From assembly GCA_000711775.1 (NCBI GenBank), contig ARYC01001239.1, positions 1 through 64,000 on the forward strand: a stretch of 64,000 nt of DNA, given 5' to 3'. The stretch is from Oxytricha trifallax. Lineage: Eukaryota > Ciliophora > Spirotrichea > Sporadotrichida > Oxytrichidae. Under the pieces are notes generated by a model. The model had not been told where the DNA came from, made no database searches, and saw only the letters and a list, made by a program, of their open reading frames with translations. The translations under genes and the position numbers were made by a program. Numbering within the stretch: position 1 is the stretch's first letter; the number at the start of each line of letters is the position of its first letter. This document shows, piece after piece, positions 1 to 9,870 of the stretch.

Positions 1-979
1 TCTTACAGCTGCTTTGAATTAAGTCTACTGTATCGATGGGCAAGTCATGCATAAGATGATACAGCAGCAGCTTCTTGTATTGAGTCTTGATTTAACTCTA
101 GTAGAATTCAATTCCATTAAATTATGGCCTATAAGGAACGTTGTATACAGGAGTTATGTTTAGCTCTTCATAAGCTTTCTTAGACTCTTTAGTCTTATGA
201 ACTGAGAGGTTATCAACAAACAGGATGATCTCTTGGTTACTATACTTCTCTCTGAGCTTATGTAGAAACTCTATATACTACTCTCGCTTAATAGAGCGAT
301 GGTGAATAACATAACTCTCTAGGCCTGAATCTTCACTTATACCAGTTAAAATTGCATGGGTGACTACCTTCACTTTTTAATCATAGACTTCTATATTATA
401 ATACTTCTTATAACAAGACGTATTAATAAAGGTGTTGAAGGTAAAAACACTTCATCAGCGTGTATGAACTTGATGTTATTAGTAATAGCTCTCTGCATTT
501 AATCATATATATAGTTTAAATTATTACAATAAAATGGCACTGTAAATCAATCACTCTCTTCACTCTGTTGACAGTCTTGAAAGTAATACCATTTCTTCTA
601 TAAATGCTAGCTATAGTCTAAGGAGAGATGCGCATATCAGGAAACTTGCGATGAACATTACAGCTCGCTAGTCTAGAGGAAAGTGTGCCCAATACTTTAA
701 AGTCTTAGACTCACAGAGGTAGTCAATATGGTGCTGTGAGAACTTTTATTTTCTAGCAGGATGCTTTCAAGTACCAGAATTAAAATGCTAAACAGCTAAC
801 ATGCAGTGATAACTAACAGTAGAGGCACTCTTGCGATATAACTTTGCTATAGCTGCATAATTTAGTACAGATTTGGCTTAGTCTATATTAATACATGTAC
901 CATACCTAAGCTTAAGCAGTAAATCTAAATATTACTCATCATAAATCGACCCTAAATTTCGCTAATTTCTATTTCTCAT
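1..979 (-). CDS. TBE 42-kDa-class DDE transposase (C-terminus outside window)
   Basis: A Tc1/mariner/IS630-type DDE transposase read with TAA/TAG as Gln. The ATG is at 979-977 and begins MRNRN-like sequence, as in the full copy at 54.7-55.8 kb. Catalytic motifs are visible: first Asp in IHADE, second Asp in LFVDNLSVHK, and Glu in NGIEFY, with the D34E spacing of the family. Compared with the other copies it looks fairly intact, but I see small indels (for example around the VFT segment after HADE), so I cannot promise a continuous frame. In Oxytricha these enzymes are expressed from the germline genome and act in TBE and IES removal during development. The last ~30 codons lie to the left of base 1. 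Confidence 0.8.
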
Positions 980-1069
980 TTTGTAAATTGGGCTAATTTC
1001 TCTACTAACCCCAATTATACCCTACAAATCAAAGAACTTATAAACCTCACTAAGGTGTTTGGGGTTTTG
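1..1069 (-). mobile_element. TBE transposon 1, right end (partial)
   Basis: This is the right-hand part of a telomere-bearing element whose left part lies outside the window. It contains most of the transposase gene on the minus strand, then the terminal inverted repeat ending about 1,069. The end is a slightly mutated G4T4 telomere-like run (1,051-1,069), preceded by a conserved sub-terminal stretch that matches the ends at 51.8, 55.87 and 60.7 kb. Directly after it, at 1,070, sequence typical of the interior of another TBE resumes. This copy is therefore nested inside TBE 2. Confidence 0.85.
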
Positions 1070-1545
1070 AATGATAATTTTTATTGAATTTACCCAAGTA
1101 ATGCCGCTCTTCTCAAAAGGTTAGCGCTCATTTTAGTTTGCTGATATACTTTATAATAATAAATCATAAATCTACCTTGAGAAACTATAATAGTAGAGTA
1201 AATGACACTCTGGTAGTTTCTATGCTGAGAGAAAGAGAATTAAATATCCATAGAAGACTGTAACTTGGCATACTTTATGAGATTTTTATACGTTTTAGTA
1301 AATTTAAATTACCTGATGAAGTTTTGTTTCTCTAGAAGGTCGTCCAAATCAAGTTTGTATTAATTTTGAGGACTTCCTAAAATAATTAAACTTAATTCAG
1401 AGCTATTTAATGGAGATTGATTGATAAAAAAATGGAAATCAAACTGAGAGTATGTCCTCCATTTTTAGTCTGAAGATTTTATTAAACTTAGGATGGATGT
1501 CCATAGTATTAAATCTCATTAAAATTTCCAGAAAGAAGAAGCAAT

Positions 1546-2331
1546 ATGGAGTCTATGAATGATTCAATAAAGATAATTTAATCTTAAGATTTAATAGTGA
1601 AATTTCAAAGTAAAGAGGACTTATATAGATACTTGGTATAGCAAGGTAAGTTCATAACTATGATCTATTTATTCTAGTAGTTGGATTGTACTTGCAAACT
1701 CAGGAAGAAAAAAATACTTCATTCTTACAGTATTGCTAAGCAAAGTGAAAAAAGCTTGTAAGACATATGAAATAAAGATGATGGGATACCTAATTATCCT
1801 TAAATATCAGCAACAAATTTCTATGATGATGCTATATGTGATCCAGATGTTACTCTCTTCCCTCCATCAAAGCTGTAACTCTCTAATAAGTTGCCGGAGA
1901 GAATCTTTTTCTTCGGTGTTCTAGCAACTCTGAAACCTGAGTATTTAAATGAAGTTATATAAAAAGCTCATAAGAAACGTTACAGCATCTCTCCAGAGAA
2001 AAAGAGAAGAAGGGAATTAAAATCAGTGACATCTGGCTGTAGGAAACTTCAAAAGTATCCTTTAATCTCAAGAAAGCTTAGTCTTTTAACTTTATAGAAA
2101 AACCTGGTACTGCTATACTTGATGAAAGAAAGCAGCAAATTAAACAGAGAGAGAAAGTCTCAAGTAAAGCATGAATAGAGTAAGATACTCTTCAAAGATT
2201 TATAAAAGCCAGACTAGATGAACATAGATGCAGAGGCTGGAACTAAGAGAAGAAACATGGGCCCAACCAAGTCTTAAGAGGAAGAAAAGAAAAAGAAGCC
2301 AAATCCTTTTACGGGCAAATTTAATATGTGA
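1546..2331 (+). pseudogene. TBE 22-kDa-class ORF (function unknown), TBE 2 copy
   Basis: This is the middle ORF of the TBE, read with TAA/TAG as Gln from ATG 1,546 (MESMNDSIK start). It aligns with the copies at 53,934 (plus), 63,507 (plus) and 9,794 (minus). Shared blocks are the N-terminal MESMN..., a central LPERxFFFG block near 1,895 and an HKKRYSISPE block near 1,970. It ends at TGA 2,329-2,331, convergent with the transposase stop a few bases downstream, exactly as in the full TBE. Internal frame slips and divergent codons suggest it is decaying. The protein has no domain I recognise; in published TBEs this position is held by a 22 kDa ORF of unknown role. Confidence 0.65.
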
Positions 2332-2485
2332 ACTTATCATTCGTTTAAATCTAAAAATTATTTATATACACAAAATCTACCTTCTCTTAAACATACTTTA
2401 GCTTTATCTTCTCTGACTTTCTTAGCAGCACTCTTAATAAAATCTACTGTATCTATCTACAAGTTGTGCATCAAGAGATAGAATA

Positions 2486-3497
2486 GAAATTTGGGAGGAA
2501 ATTTCCTGCCCAAAAATTTTATATGCACCCAAGGGGGGAAGTTTCCTGTCCCCAAAAATGTAGTTTTCTGCTACCTTCGGAAGTTTCCAGCCCCATACTT
2601 AAAAATATGTAATTTTTGTAATTATCTAAGAATCTTTATCATCATTAAATTTTAATAAAATCCCATTAATTATTTTTTAAAAAACGGGGTGGGGGCATAT
2701 CTGAATCAAAGATATTTTTGGTATTAAAGAAATTGGGGTACCTAATACAGGTCAAAACAGGGTCAGAGAACACGAAGAAATTATTTTCGGATACGAGAGA
2801 ATTCTCTGTACAATTTATAACACCAAAAATGAGTCTCAGTTTTATCATAAAATTACATAAATTTTATATATTTTTTTCATAATTTTATGTTCAATTTATA
2901 CTCTTCTAAATTTTATAACTTATTCAATATCTTGTAAATAAATTATGTTACTAGATATTATAAGATTAAAAATACTTAATTTAAATAAAAAATATAATTT
3001 TGTAGAAATTTAATTGTGTAATATAACTTAATTTCAAGATATTGAATAAGTTATAAAATTTAGAAGAGTATAAATTGAACATAAAATTATGAAAAAAATA
3101 TATAAAATTTATGTAATTTTATGATAAAACTGAGACTCATTTTTGGTGTTTTAAATTGTACAGAGAATTCTCTCGTATCAGAAAATAATTTCTTCGTGTT
3201 CTCTGACCCTGTTTTGACCTGTATTAGGTACCCCAATTTCTTTAAACTACCAAAAAATATCTTTGGTTCAGATTTGCCCCCACCCAAAAAACCAATTATT
3301 TTAGCTTTGTTTATTATATATATTTTTATAATCAATAATAATTTACCTTTAAAATTATATATTAACAAAAGTTGTTTAGTGCATGGTTATGGTAATTGAA
3401 ATTGAAATTTATTTGTTTCTAATATATCTATAGCCAAACGATATAAAATTCAATGTTGGGGGGCAGGAACCTTCCTCCCCCCGAAATTTCTTCTAGT
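2486..3497. mobile_element. Composite foldback (palindromic) element inside TBE 2 transposase
   Basis: Outer ends are G/C-rich blocks related to each other (AGGAAATTTCCTGCCC near 2,492; GGGGGGCAGGAACC near 3,460). The inside is a long inverted repeat with arms about 2,680-2,937 and 3,033-3,290 around a centre near 2,985. The arms are close to identical, so the copy is young or is kept in register by gene conversion. It carries no protein-like frame: open frames in the arms are mirror images of each other. Related G-rich end motifs recur near 5,750, 26,950, 27,545 and 60,125. Confidence 0.7.
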
Positions 3498-3759
3498 GGC
3501 CTTTCAATAACTCTCAATATAATTCAATTCCATTGAACTGAGGACTGTAATGAAAATTAAATACAGGTTTTATGTTTAGCCTTCCATATTCCTTCCTTGA
3601 GTATTTATTTTATGAACTGACAAGTTATCAATTGAATTTAATGATCTCTTTGTTAGCGTCGTTGTTTCTGAGTTATTGCAAGAACTTAATCTATTATTCA
3701 ATCTTAATAGAACAAGGGTGAATAACATAGTCTGGAGGCCATTATCTTCTCTTATATAT

Positions 3760-4137
3760 AATTTATAATACGAAAACTTTAATTAATTAATTATTCTAAT
3801 TACATTATTACTAAAACTTATTATCAAAATCAAAAATGGAAATCTCTCTGATTAGTGCTATTCTTCCTCATCTTCATCGTCATCTTCATTGTCATCATTA
3901 TTTTTATCATCTAAGTCCCCTCTCTGAGCAGTCTTGCGAAGCACCAGTCTAACTGCACCTGTGGTCTTACCAGTAGGACCACTAAAAAAATAAATTTAAA
4001 GATATGTTTTTTGTAACTTACATTTTATGTGAGTGGCCCACCTCTACCTGCGTTTGATCTATACGAATACTTTTTAATATATTAAGTTTTTTAATTAATT
4101 AATAGATTACTAATGATAAATCATAATTCCATCAGAT
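3760..4137. other. Insert splitting the TBE 2 transposase, carrying an MDS
   Basis: Compared with the full transposase at 54.7-55.8 kb, the relic is continuous up to about 3,758 and resumes at about 4,138. The ~375 bp between has AT-rich flanks (both with AATTAATTAATTA-type runs in opposite sense) around the coding core at 3,838-4,060. The flanks are too simple to call true terminal repeats. Confidence 0.55.
3838..4060 (-). CDS. MDS 2 of RIIa/Dpy-30-domain gene, with a 40-nt intron
   Basis: A higher-GC coding segment on minus. From pointer TGATCT (4,055-4,060, plus strand) it reads TQVEVGHSHK, then a 40-nt intron (3,982-4,021 in plus coordinates; GTAAGT donor, TTTTTTTAG acceptor), then GPTGKTTGAVRLVLRKT and a very acidic run of Asp/Asn/Glu. 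Joining at AGATCA to the MDS at 5,377-5,678 keeps the frame, which supports one gene. No TGA follows in frame before similarity to coding sequence ends near 3,838, so a further MDS is expected elsewhere. I do not recognise this C-terminal part. It lies inside the transposase relic of TBE 2, which is unusual for an MDS. Confidence 0.6.
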
Positions 4138-4867
4138 ATAGCATAAGTTTAAACCTTAATCTTTCAATAATATATTTCGAAGTTGCTATATCTATTACCA
4201 AAATCTTGAAATGAAGGTATTAAACATGAATTCTGTCTAATCTGTGTGAAATAACTTTATATTTCTCTTAAGCTCTCTTCAATTAATCGAATATATAATT
4301 TAAATTATCCTTAAAAAATTGAGAACTGAAGTCAATGACTTTCTTAATGCGATTGACTGTCTTGTAATATATTCCATTTTTATAAATTTTGGCAATAGAC
4401 TAAGCAGAGATAAAAGCTCGAAATTGGCGATAAAACATCTAAGCTTGCTAAGCAAGAGAGAAATAAGTTCATTATTTAAGAGTCTTATCATTAATAATCT
4501 ACTTTAATCAATCAAAAATTCAATCAAAAAATTGAAATAGTTTTGAAGTTTTGATTAAATTATTTTTATTTAAAAAGATATACAATTTCCTATATTTATG
4601 TATTTTATTAATAATATAAAATATAATATTCAAATTTTGATTTAGAGTTTAAGTAACGATTGCTGTGATATTTGAAGTTATGTATTTTTTTTCAGACATA
4701 TCAGCCTGCTTAAGTACCTATGGCATTAATAAAGAATATTGTAATTTCTTAATATATGTAAAGTATTTATATATATAAATCATCTCTGTTGGCGCATAAT
4801 AGTCATCATCACTTTGTTAATCTTCTTCATTGAAAAAATAAATATAAAACTAACAATAAATTATTAA

Positions 4868-5133
4868 TAAAGCCCCATAGATCAATTAAGAAGCGAGGAT
4901 TGGGGTTAAGAACAATTAGATAAAGAATTAATTATAATTGGCTAATATTATAAATAATTAGGCTCAAATTAAATTTAAACACCCTGGTTGGTTTATTTTT
5001 TAAGGAAAATTAATTGAGCCAATAATTTTAATAATTAGCCCAAACATTTTAATTATACGCCAATAATAATTAATTCTTAATTTAATTGTTCTTAACCCCA
5101 ATTCTCATGTCTTAATTTATCTATGGGGTTTTA
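4868..5133. repeat. Small inverted-repeat element with C4A4-like ends
   Basis: A ~265 bp element with imperfect inverted arms of ~75 bp. The left end reads AAAGCCCCATAGAT and the right end, reverse-complemented, AAAACCCCATAGAT; both arms continue into GGGGTTAAGAACAATTA. It lies in the IES between the two MDSs of the RIIa-domain gene. No coding content. The telomere-like CCCC/AAAA at the tips recalls TBE ends on a miniature scale. Confidence 0.7.
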
Positions 5134-5376
5134 CAATAATCACTCATGTAATAACTTAAAACTTTTAATAATTAATAATTATTAAAATAATATTGATTTC
5201 TTTGATTTGGCTTAAGTTTGAGATTGCTTAATTTTTATTTAGAACAATTGTTCCATCTTAGTTCCTCTTAAAAGTAACAGTTGCTTAATCTTTCTTGTTC
5301 AAATATAAATTATAAACTTAATATTATGTTATTATTTAAATTTTCCTTGTTAAAAGGCCTCATATAGTCCTAAATA

Positions 5377-5678
5377 TGATCTTATTTTAAAATTTATGAA
5401 GCAGTTTGATCATGTATATCATTTGACTGTGAATGATTGAATTATTATACTTCAACTTCCTCTTGATAAGAATAATTGTCATCTTGAGAGGAGATAGAGC
5501 TAAACCGATTAAAATTTGAGTGGTCATGGGAATTATACAAGTGAGCTCTCTATTGCAAGAAATTTGAAAGAAAGATAATTGGATCATTGGGTTGTTGTAT
5601 TGACAGTTCATTGTAGGCTTCTTCAAGCAATCGATCTACCCCAGTTTGAGATAAGTAGTATTTTATTCCACTTTCCAT
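5377..5678 (-). CDS. MDS 1 of an RIIa/Dpy-30-domain protein (N-terminus)
   Basis: Read on minus from ATG 5,678-5,676 with TAA/TAG as Gln, the protein starts MESGIKYYLSQTGVDRLLEE and continues through NELSIQQPNDPIIFLSNFLQ. This is the classic RIIa/Dpy-30 docking-domain pattern: a first amphipathic helix after YL, then NDPI.FLS.FL as the second helix. Proteins with this fold dimerise and bind anchoring helices, for example in PKA regulatory subunits, COMPASS Dpy-30 and ciliary radial-spoke or sheath proteins. Residues ~45-100 are Ser/Asn/Gln-rich and look unstructured. The segment ends at pointer TGATCT (5,377-5,382), which recurs at 4,055-4,060 and gives an in-frame join. Which of the RIIa-domain families it belongs to cannot be decided from this part. 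Confidence 0.7.
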
Positions 5679-5880
5679 TTTATTTCGAATTTCCAATCAC
5701 TATTTAATATACTAAATTTATGATTTCAATTTGATCTATAAATAAAAATTGGGTGGATAAATTTCCTGCCCTCATGGAAATTCCTGTACTATACTTAAAA
5801 ATATATAATATTTATCAATTTTTAAAATCATTATTCTCATCTTATTTCAAATTTTCTTATTTTTACATATATTAACTCCT

Positions 5881-6430
5881 CTGTCTGGTTACGATCTCTT
5901 GACAAGTTGGGAGCGTAAGCCAGACCGATTCCAATGCCCGAAGTTCGAACCGTGAAAGCACTCGGCTTATAAGATATAAGTCCCGGATATGAGAACCTCC
6001 TCAGAATATGTCAGACAAGGTAAAGGAGGATCAAGTCAAAAAACGTTGGCATTTAATCATTTCATTTATTTTTAAAATTGAATGATACCATTATCTTTGA
6101 ATAGGAAAAATAGGTTAACAAAATTAAAGCTAAGAGATGGGACGCACCGCATAATTCCCGTAGAGGCTCCATTTATCAGGAAAGTTGAAAAAAATCTACA
6201 ATAAAAACCCTGATATAATATAAAAACATATGTTCCCGCATCTAGCCTAGGTAGGGGGCAGTTCTGATAGAGAACTAAATGGGGTTTTACGTGACATAAA
6301 ACTTAAGAAAAGAAGGAACACTCAGTAAGAGAAGTAGAAATACGAGGTAATGGAAGGTTTTCGCTCACGACTGTATGGAGGCCGATGTGCATGCCAACGT
6401 CCATACTGGCAAACCGGTTTGAGACATAAA
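5881..6430. ncRNA. GC-rich island with many hairpins; candidate structured RNA or unidentified MDS
   Basis: GC content jumps sharply against the surrounding DNA. On the plus strand several helices can be drawn: 5,883-5,892 with 5,915-5,925 (one bulge); 5,964-5,970 with 5,976-5,983; CCTCC 5,996-6,000 with GGAGG 6,025-6,029; GTTTTA 6,284-6,289 with TAAAAC 6,297-6,302; TATGGA 6,374-6,379 with TCCATA 6,400-6,405. Open frames exist on both strands, but with TGA as the only stop these are not evidence of coding, and none gives a recognisable protein. I could not place it as tRNA, 5S, SRP RNA or snRNA. It could also be MDS of an unknown gene. Confidence 0.35.
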
Positions 6431-7892
6431 ATTCTTGATATTGAATATTTTTGAATTATCCTACTGGATTGATTTCGTATCTCCAGATTTAATTTCAATG
6501 CTAAATTCTAACTGACTCTCATATCCTGGTAAAGATTCGAATATCTTCATAAAAATTATAATGTATATAAAAATCTTTTTTGATTTTATAGTTTTTAATA
6601 TTAAATGAAACATACTATAGTCGTACACCCTTGAAATTTAATTTAAAAATATGTTGTCTAATATTGGGCTGTGATATTCAAGTTGTGATTAATATGTTTC
6701 TTCTATAATTTTTATAAATAAATCTTAATGTTTGGGCAAATAATTTACCCCAAAAATTTATTTAGAAAATTTAAATTTTGTTTATATTGAAAATTTATTT
6801 TATAATACCAATATTAAATATTTAAATTGAATATTGATGTTTAATATTAACAGCCACAATATCATATATTTATATTTTTAAAGTTATTATATATTTTTAT
6901 AAATAAGTTTATAATAAACTATAAATGTCTTATAAATTTATTTAAAATCTTTGTTAAATAAATTTTTATTTATTTACAAAAAGCAATACTTAAATATTAA
7001 CATGTATTATATACTCTAATTGAAATCCTTCTAAATAAAAAATTTATAAATGAAAATAATAAATAAATCATATATTATTATAATATGCAAACCTATTATA
7101 AAATCTCTACTACAAATATTTTGAATAATTGTATGAAACCATAATTAAAAAATACGGCAAGATGAAAAAATTAAATATACCTTTATGAATAATTTTACAT
7201 GTTTACTTTTCTATTTTATAATATCTTTATGTAACAAAAATGAGAAAAAAAAATTTTATCAAAAATAAGTAGACATATTATTATTCTAAAAATTTAGGTC
7301 AACTTTATATATTTGATTTCATAAATACTGATTCAAAATCTTTTTTTAAACATAAAGTTTTCATAATTTGAAAAGATTTTAAGAGAATAAAATTTTTCAA
7401 TTGTAGAGCTTTTTAAATTCTCATTTTTCTAGAAAGTTATTATTTTAATTATAATATAATATACATATTTAAATATTATAGAAAAAGAATTAAGACAATA
7501 CAAAAAATATTTTTATTGCAAAAAATTATAAAACTATAATTGTAATGGGTTAAGCAATAAAAACTTTGATCTTATATTAAATAATTGTGATTATTCAATT
7601 AATTCATATAATTAGCAATGTAAAATAAATTCATATTTTTTATATTATTTCTTAAAGCTTATAATAAATCATACAAGAGAGAATATAATATATTGAATAA
7701 TAAATTAAAGATAATATTATCAATAGTTATATTATAATGAAAAAGAGTCTTCTATTATTCTTTTAAAATTTTTACATAAAAAATTAAAAATGATTATAAT
7801 GCCATTATTGAAAAATAGAACTTTTATACATAAAATTAAGCTTCTGCTATCAACCTTATTTTTGTGTCACTTAGTTTATGTGTATCTTTTGC
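6431..7892. other. AT-rich spacer, nothing recognised
   Basis: Very AT-rich sequence with no sustained coding-like composition, no clear inverted repeat and no TBE similarity that I can see. Probably IES or other germline-limited spacer. Confidence 0.5.
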
Positions 7893-8019
7893 TGTAAAAA
7901 TCCCTAAAACCATTTGGTAGTTTGATTGATTAAAAGCTGCAATTAACGCATAATTTATTAGGGTTTTAATAGGGTTTGTGTAGTAATTTATAGTTTAAAT
8001 ATAAGCAATTAAATTGAGT

Positions 8020-9065
8020 ATATGCGAGTTTGGGTTAGTTTATGACAGTGATTATAAAGATTTATTGTTCAAGTTGCGTTATGGATGCGATATATATATA
8101 GTGAATAACTCAAGCCTATCTTAAATTAAACGTCTTTAACAAGGTTGCTCAATAAAGCTCCTGGCACTGTTAGGTCTCACTATCTATTGGCATTGAATTT
8201 AATGAAATAGCACCTTAATTCTAAGCCTATAACACCTTTAAAATTTTAGCAGCATCATATAGATTGCCTTATTAATGATAAGACTCTTAAATACTGGGCT
8301 CACTTCTCTCTAGCCTAGAGAGCTGTGCTGTTTCATTGCCAATTTCCTGAGCTTAATATCTCAGCTTAATCTATAGCTAACATATATAAAAAGAATGGAA
8401 TATCTTACAAGACAGTCAATCGCATTAAGAGATTAATTGACTGTAATGTTCCATTTTATAAGGATAATTTAAATTATATATTCGATTAAATGTAGAGGTC
8501 TTAAGAGCATAATATTAAGTTCATACATGATGATGAAGGTGTATTTACAATCAACACCTTTATATCAAGGTCTTTGTATAAAAGGTACAGCAACATTGAA
8601 GTATATGATAAAAGGTTAAGGTTCAAACTCATGCTATACTTGGTGGAATAAGCGAAGATAGTGGCCTCGAGGCTTATGTCATCCACCCTCCCTCAATAAA
8701 GACTGAATAATATATTAAGTTCTTGTATTTAATCAGAGATAAGTACGCTGACTAAGAGATTATTCTGTTTGTTGATAACCTATCTGTACATAAAAATAAA
8801 GAGTTAGGGAAGGAAGATGAAAAAATATACATATTTACTTATTATTCCTTACAGTCCTCAGTTCAATATAATTCAATTATAATGGGATTTGTTCAAAGGG
8901 CACTAAAAGAAACTTCTACTCTATCACTTGATCCACGACTTGAAGATAGATACAGTAGATTTTAATAAGAGTGCGACTAAAAGAGTCAGCGATGAAAAAG
9001 CTAAAGTATGCTCAAGAGAAGGGAGATTTTGTGTAAATAAATAAGTTTTAGATTTAAACTCATAA
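8020..9065 (+). pseudogene. TBE transposase relic
   Basis: Ciliate-code reading gives YKDLLFKLRYG near 8,060, NIYKKNGISYKTVNRIKRL near 8,380-8,440 (helix-turn-helix region), FIHDDEGVFTINTF near 8,520-8,560 (first catalytic Asp), LFVDNLSVHK near 8,765 (second Asp) and a damaged NGIE region near 8,880. Several TGA codons and frame slips, for example where the sequence after the first catalytic block loses the VVTHAI segment, make it a pseudogene. Its 3' end runs convergently into the 22-kDa-class ORF at 9,072, as in the intact element. Confidence 0.75.
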
Positions 9066-9071
9066 ATAAGA

Positions 9072-9794
9072 TCACATATTAAATTAACCCGTAAAGAGAT
9101 TTGGCTTCTCTTTCTTTTCTTCCTCTTATGGATTGCTTGGGCCTAAGCACCTTCTCTTAGTGCTAGCTCCTGCATTTCTTTTCATTACGTATGGCTTTTA
9201 TAAACTCTCTCACTGTTTTGTTTGCTGGGTTCTTTCTTCAAATAAATATCAAGTGACAATTTTTTATATAAATTTAATAGTTTAAGCTTAGTTGAGATGA
9301 AGGATGTATTTGAAGTTCCATAAGTCACGTAACACTTTTTTAATACCTTTTTTTTGTTTCTCTTTTTCTTCAGGAGAGATACTATAGCGTTTATTGTGAG
9401 TTCTCATATTTCTTGTAAGGAATAATGTTTCAGAGTTGCAAGAACACTAAAGATGAAGTTTCTCTCTGCCAACTTATTAGAGAGGTGTAGCTTTGATCGA
9501 ATGTAGATAGGAACATTTGAATCATTACTGATATTTCAAGGCATTTAGGTATTTTAATCATCCTAATTTTTTTAGACTTAAAAGATTTTTTCTCTTCACT
9601 CAGTAAGACTTTCAACAATAAGATTTTTATTCCCTCCTCAGTCGGCAAGGACAATCTAACTATAATGGATTTATTAATCTTACTTAAGAACATCCTTGCT
9701 ATACCAAATATCTATATAGGTCCTCTTTATTTCAAAATTTTCCTATTAAATCTTGAGATTAAATTCTCTTCATTCCATTATTCATAGGCTTCAT
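9072..9794 (-). pseudogene. TBE 22-kDa-class ORF relic
   Basis: Minus-strand homologue of the ORF at 53,934. It starts at ATG 9,794 (MKPMNNGMKRI, same pattern as MESMNDSMKRV in the 63.5 kb copy). It contains the YEEGIKILLLK-type and LPxRxFFFG-type blocks in shifted frames and ends at TGA 9,074-9,072. Frame slips relative to the other copies indicate decay. No known domain. Confidence 0.6.
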
Positions 9795-9870
9795 TTTGAT
9801 TCATCATTCTAGAAATGTTGATGAAATTTAAAATTATGTATATCTATTCTAAGTTTATTAAAAACCTTAC

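Larger units (their letters stand above)
2337..4500 (-). pseudogene. TBE transposase relic interrupted by a foldback element and an MDS
   Basis: Three blocks match the transposase of the full TBE in order: 2,337-2,485 (C-terminus), 3,498-3,758 (second Asp region to NGIE-like region) and 4,138-4,500 (helix-turn-helix to HADE region). The gap between the last two blocks loses only about 15 bases relative to the full copy, so the 3,760-4,137 sequence looks like a single clean insertion rather than two unrelated relics. Many substitutions and TGA codons show it no longer encodes an enzyme. Confidence 0.7.
1070..4505 (-). mobile_element. TBE transposon 2, decayed and interrupted
   Basis: A degenerate TBE in the same orientation as TBE 1. 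It keeps the divergent intergenic region (1,070-1,545), the middle ORF on plus (1,546-2,331) and the transposase on minus (2,337 to about 4,500). Its kinase half is missing here because TBE 1 inserted at 1,069/1,070; the rest should lie left of the window. Two insertions break the transposase: a ~1 kb foldback element (about 2,486-3,495) and a ~375 bp insert holding a host-gene MDS (about 3,760-4,137). Similarity fades after about 4,500, so the transposase N-terminus and right terminal repeat are not recognisable. Confidence 0.75.

Noticed and set aside
2666-3399. Standard-code ORFs of 60-93 codons on both strands with the same protein (MIKLRLIFGV...)
   Set aside because: They are mirror images produced by the ar​ms of the foldback element and are not genes.
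5387-5626. 79-codon minus ORF MKKPTMNCQYNN... in the standard code
   Set aside because: It is a shadow, in another frame, of the RIIa-domain MDS, which reads through TAG as Gln.
5920-5960. tRNA T-loop-like GTTCGAA
   Set aside because: The flanking bases do not form a T-arm stem and no cloverleaf could be folded around it on either strand.
6130-6170. 5S rRNA-like GCACCGCAT...CCCGT
   Set aside because: The downstream 5S internal promoter sequence is absent and the length does not fit.
5960-6290. Group I intron core resemblance (AAGATATAAGTCC near S element; GAACTAAATG near R element) and an LSU-rRNA-like CGAACCGTGAAAGC
   Set aside because: The two intron-like motifs are in the wrong order, pairing partners P and Q were not found, and the rRNA-like match is 14 bases with no extension. 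Kept only as a structured-RNA candidate.
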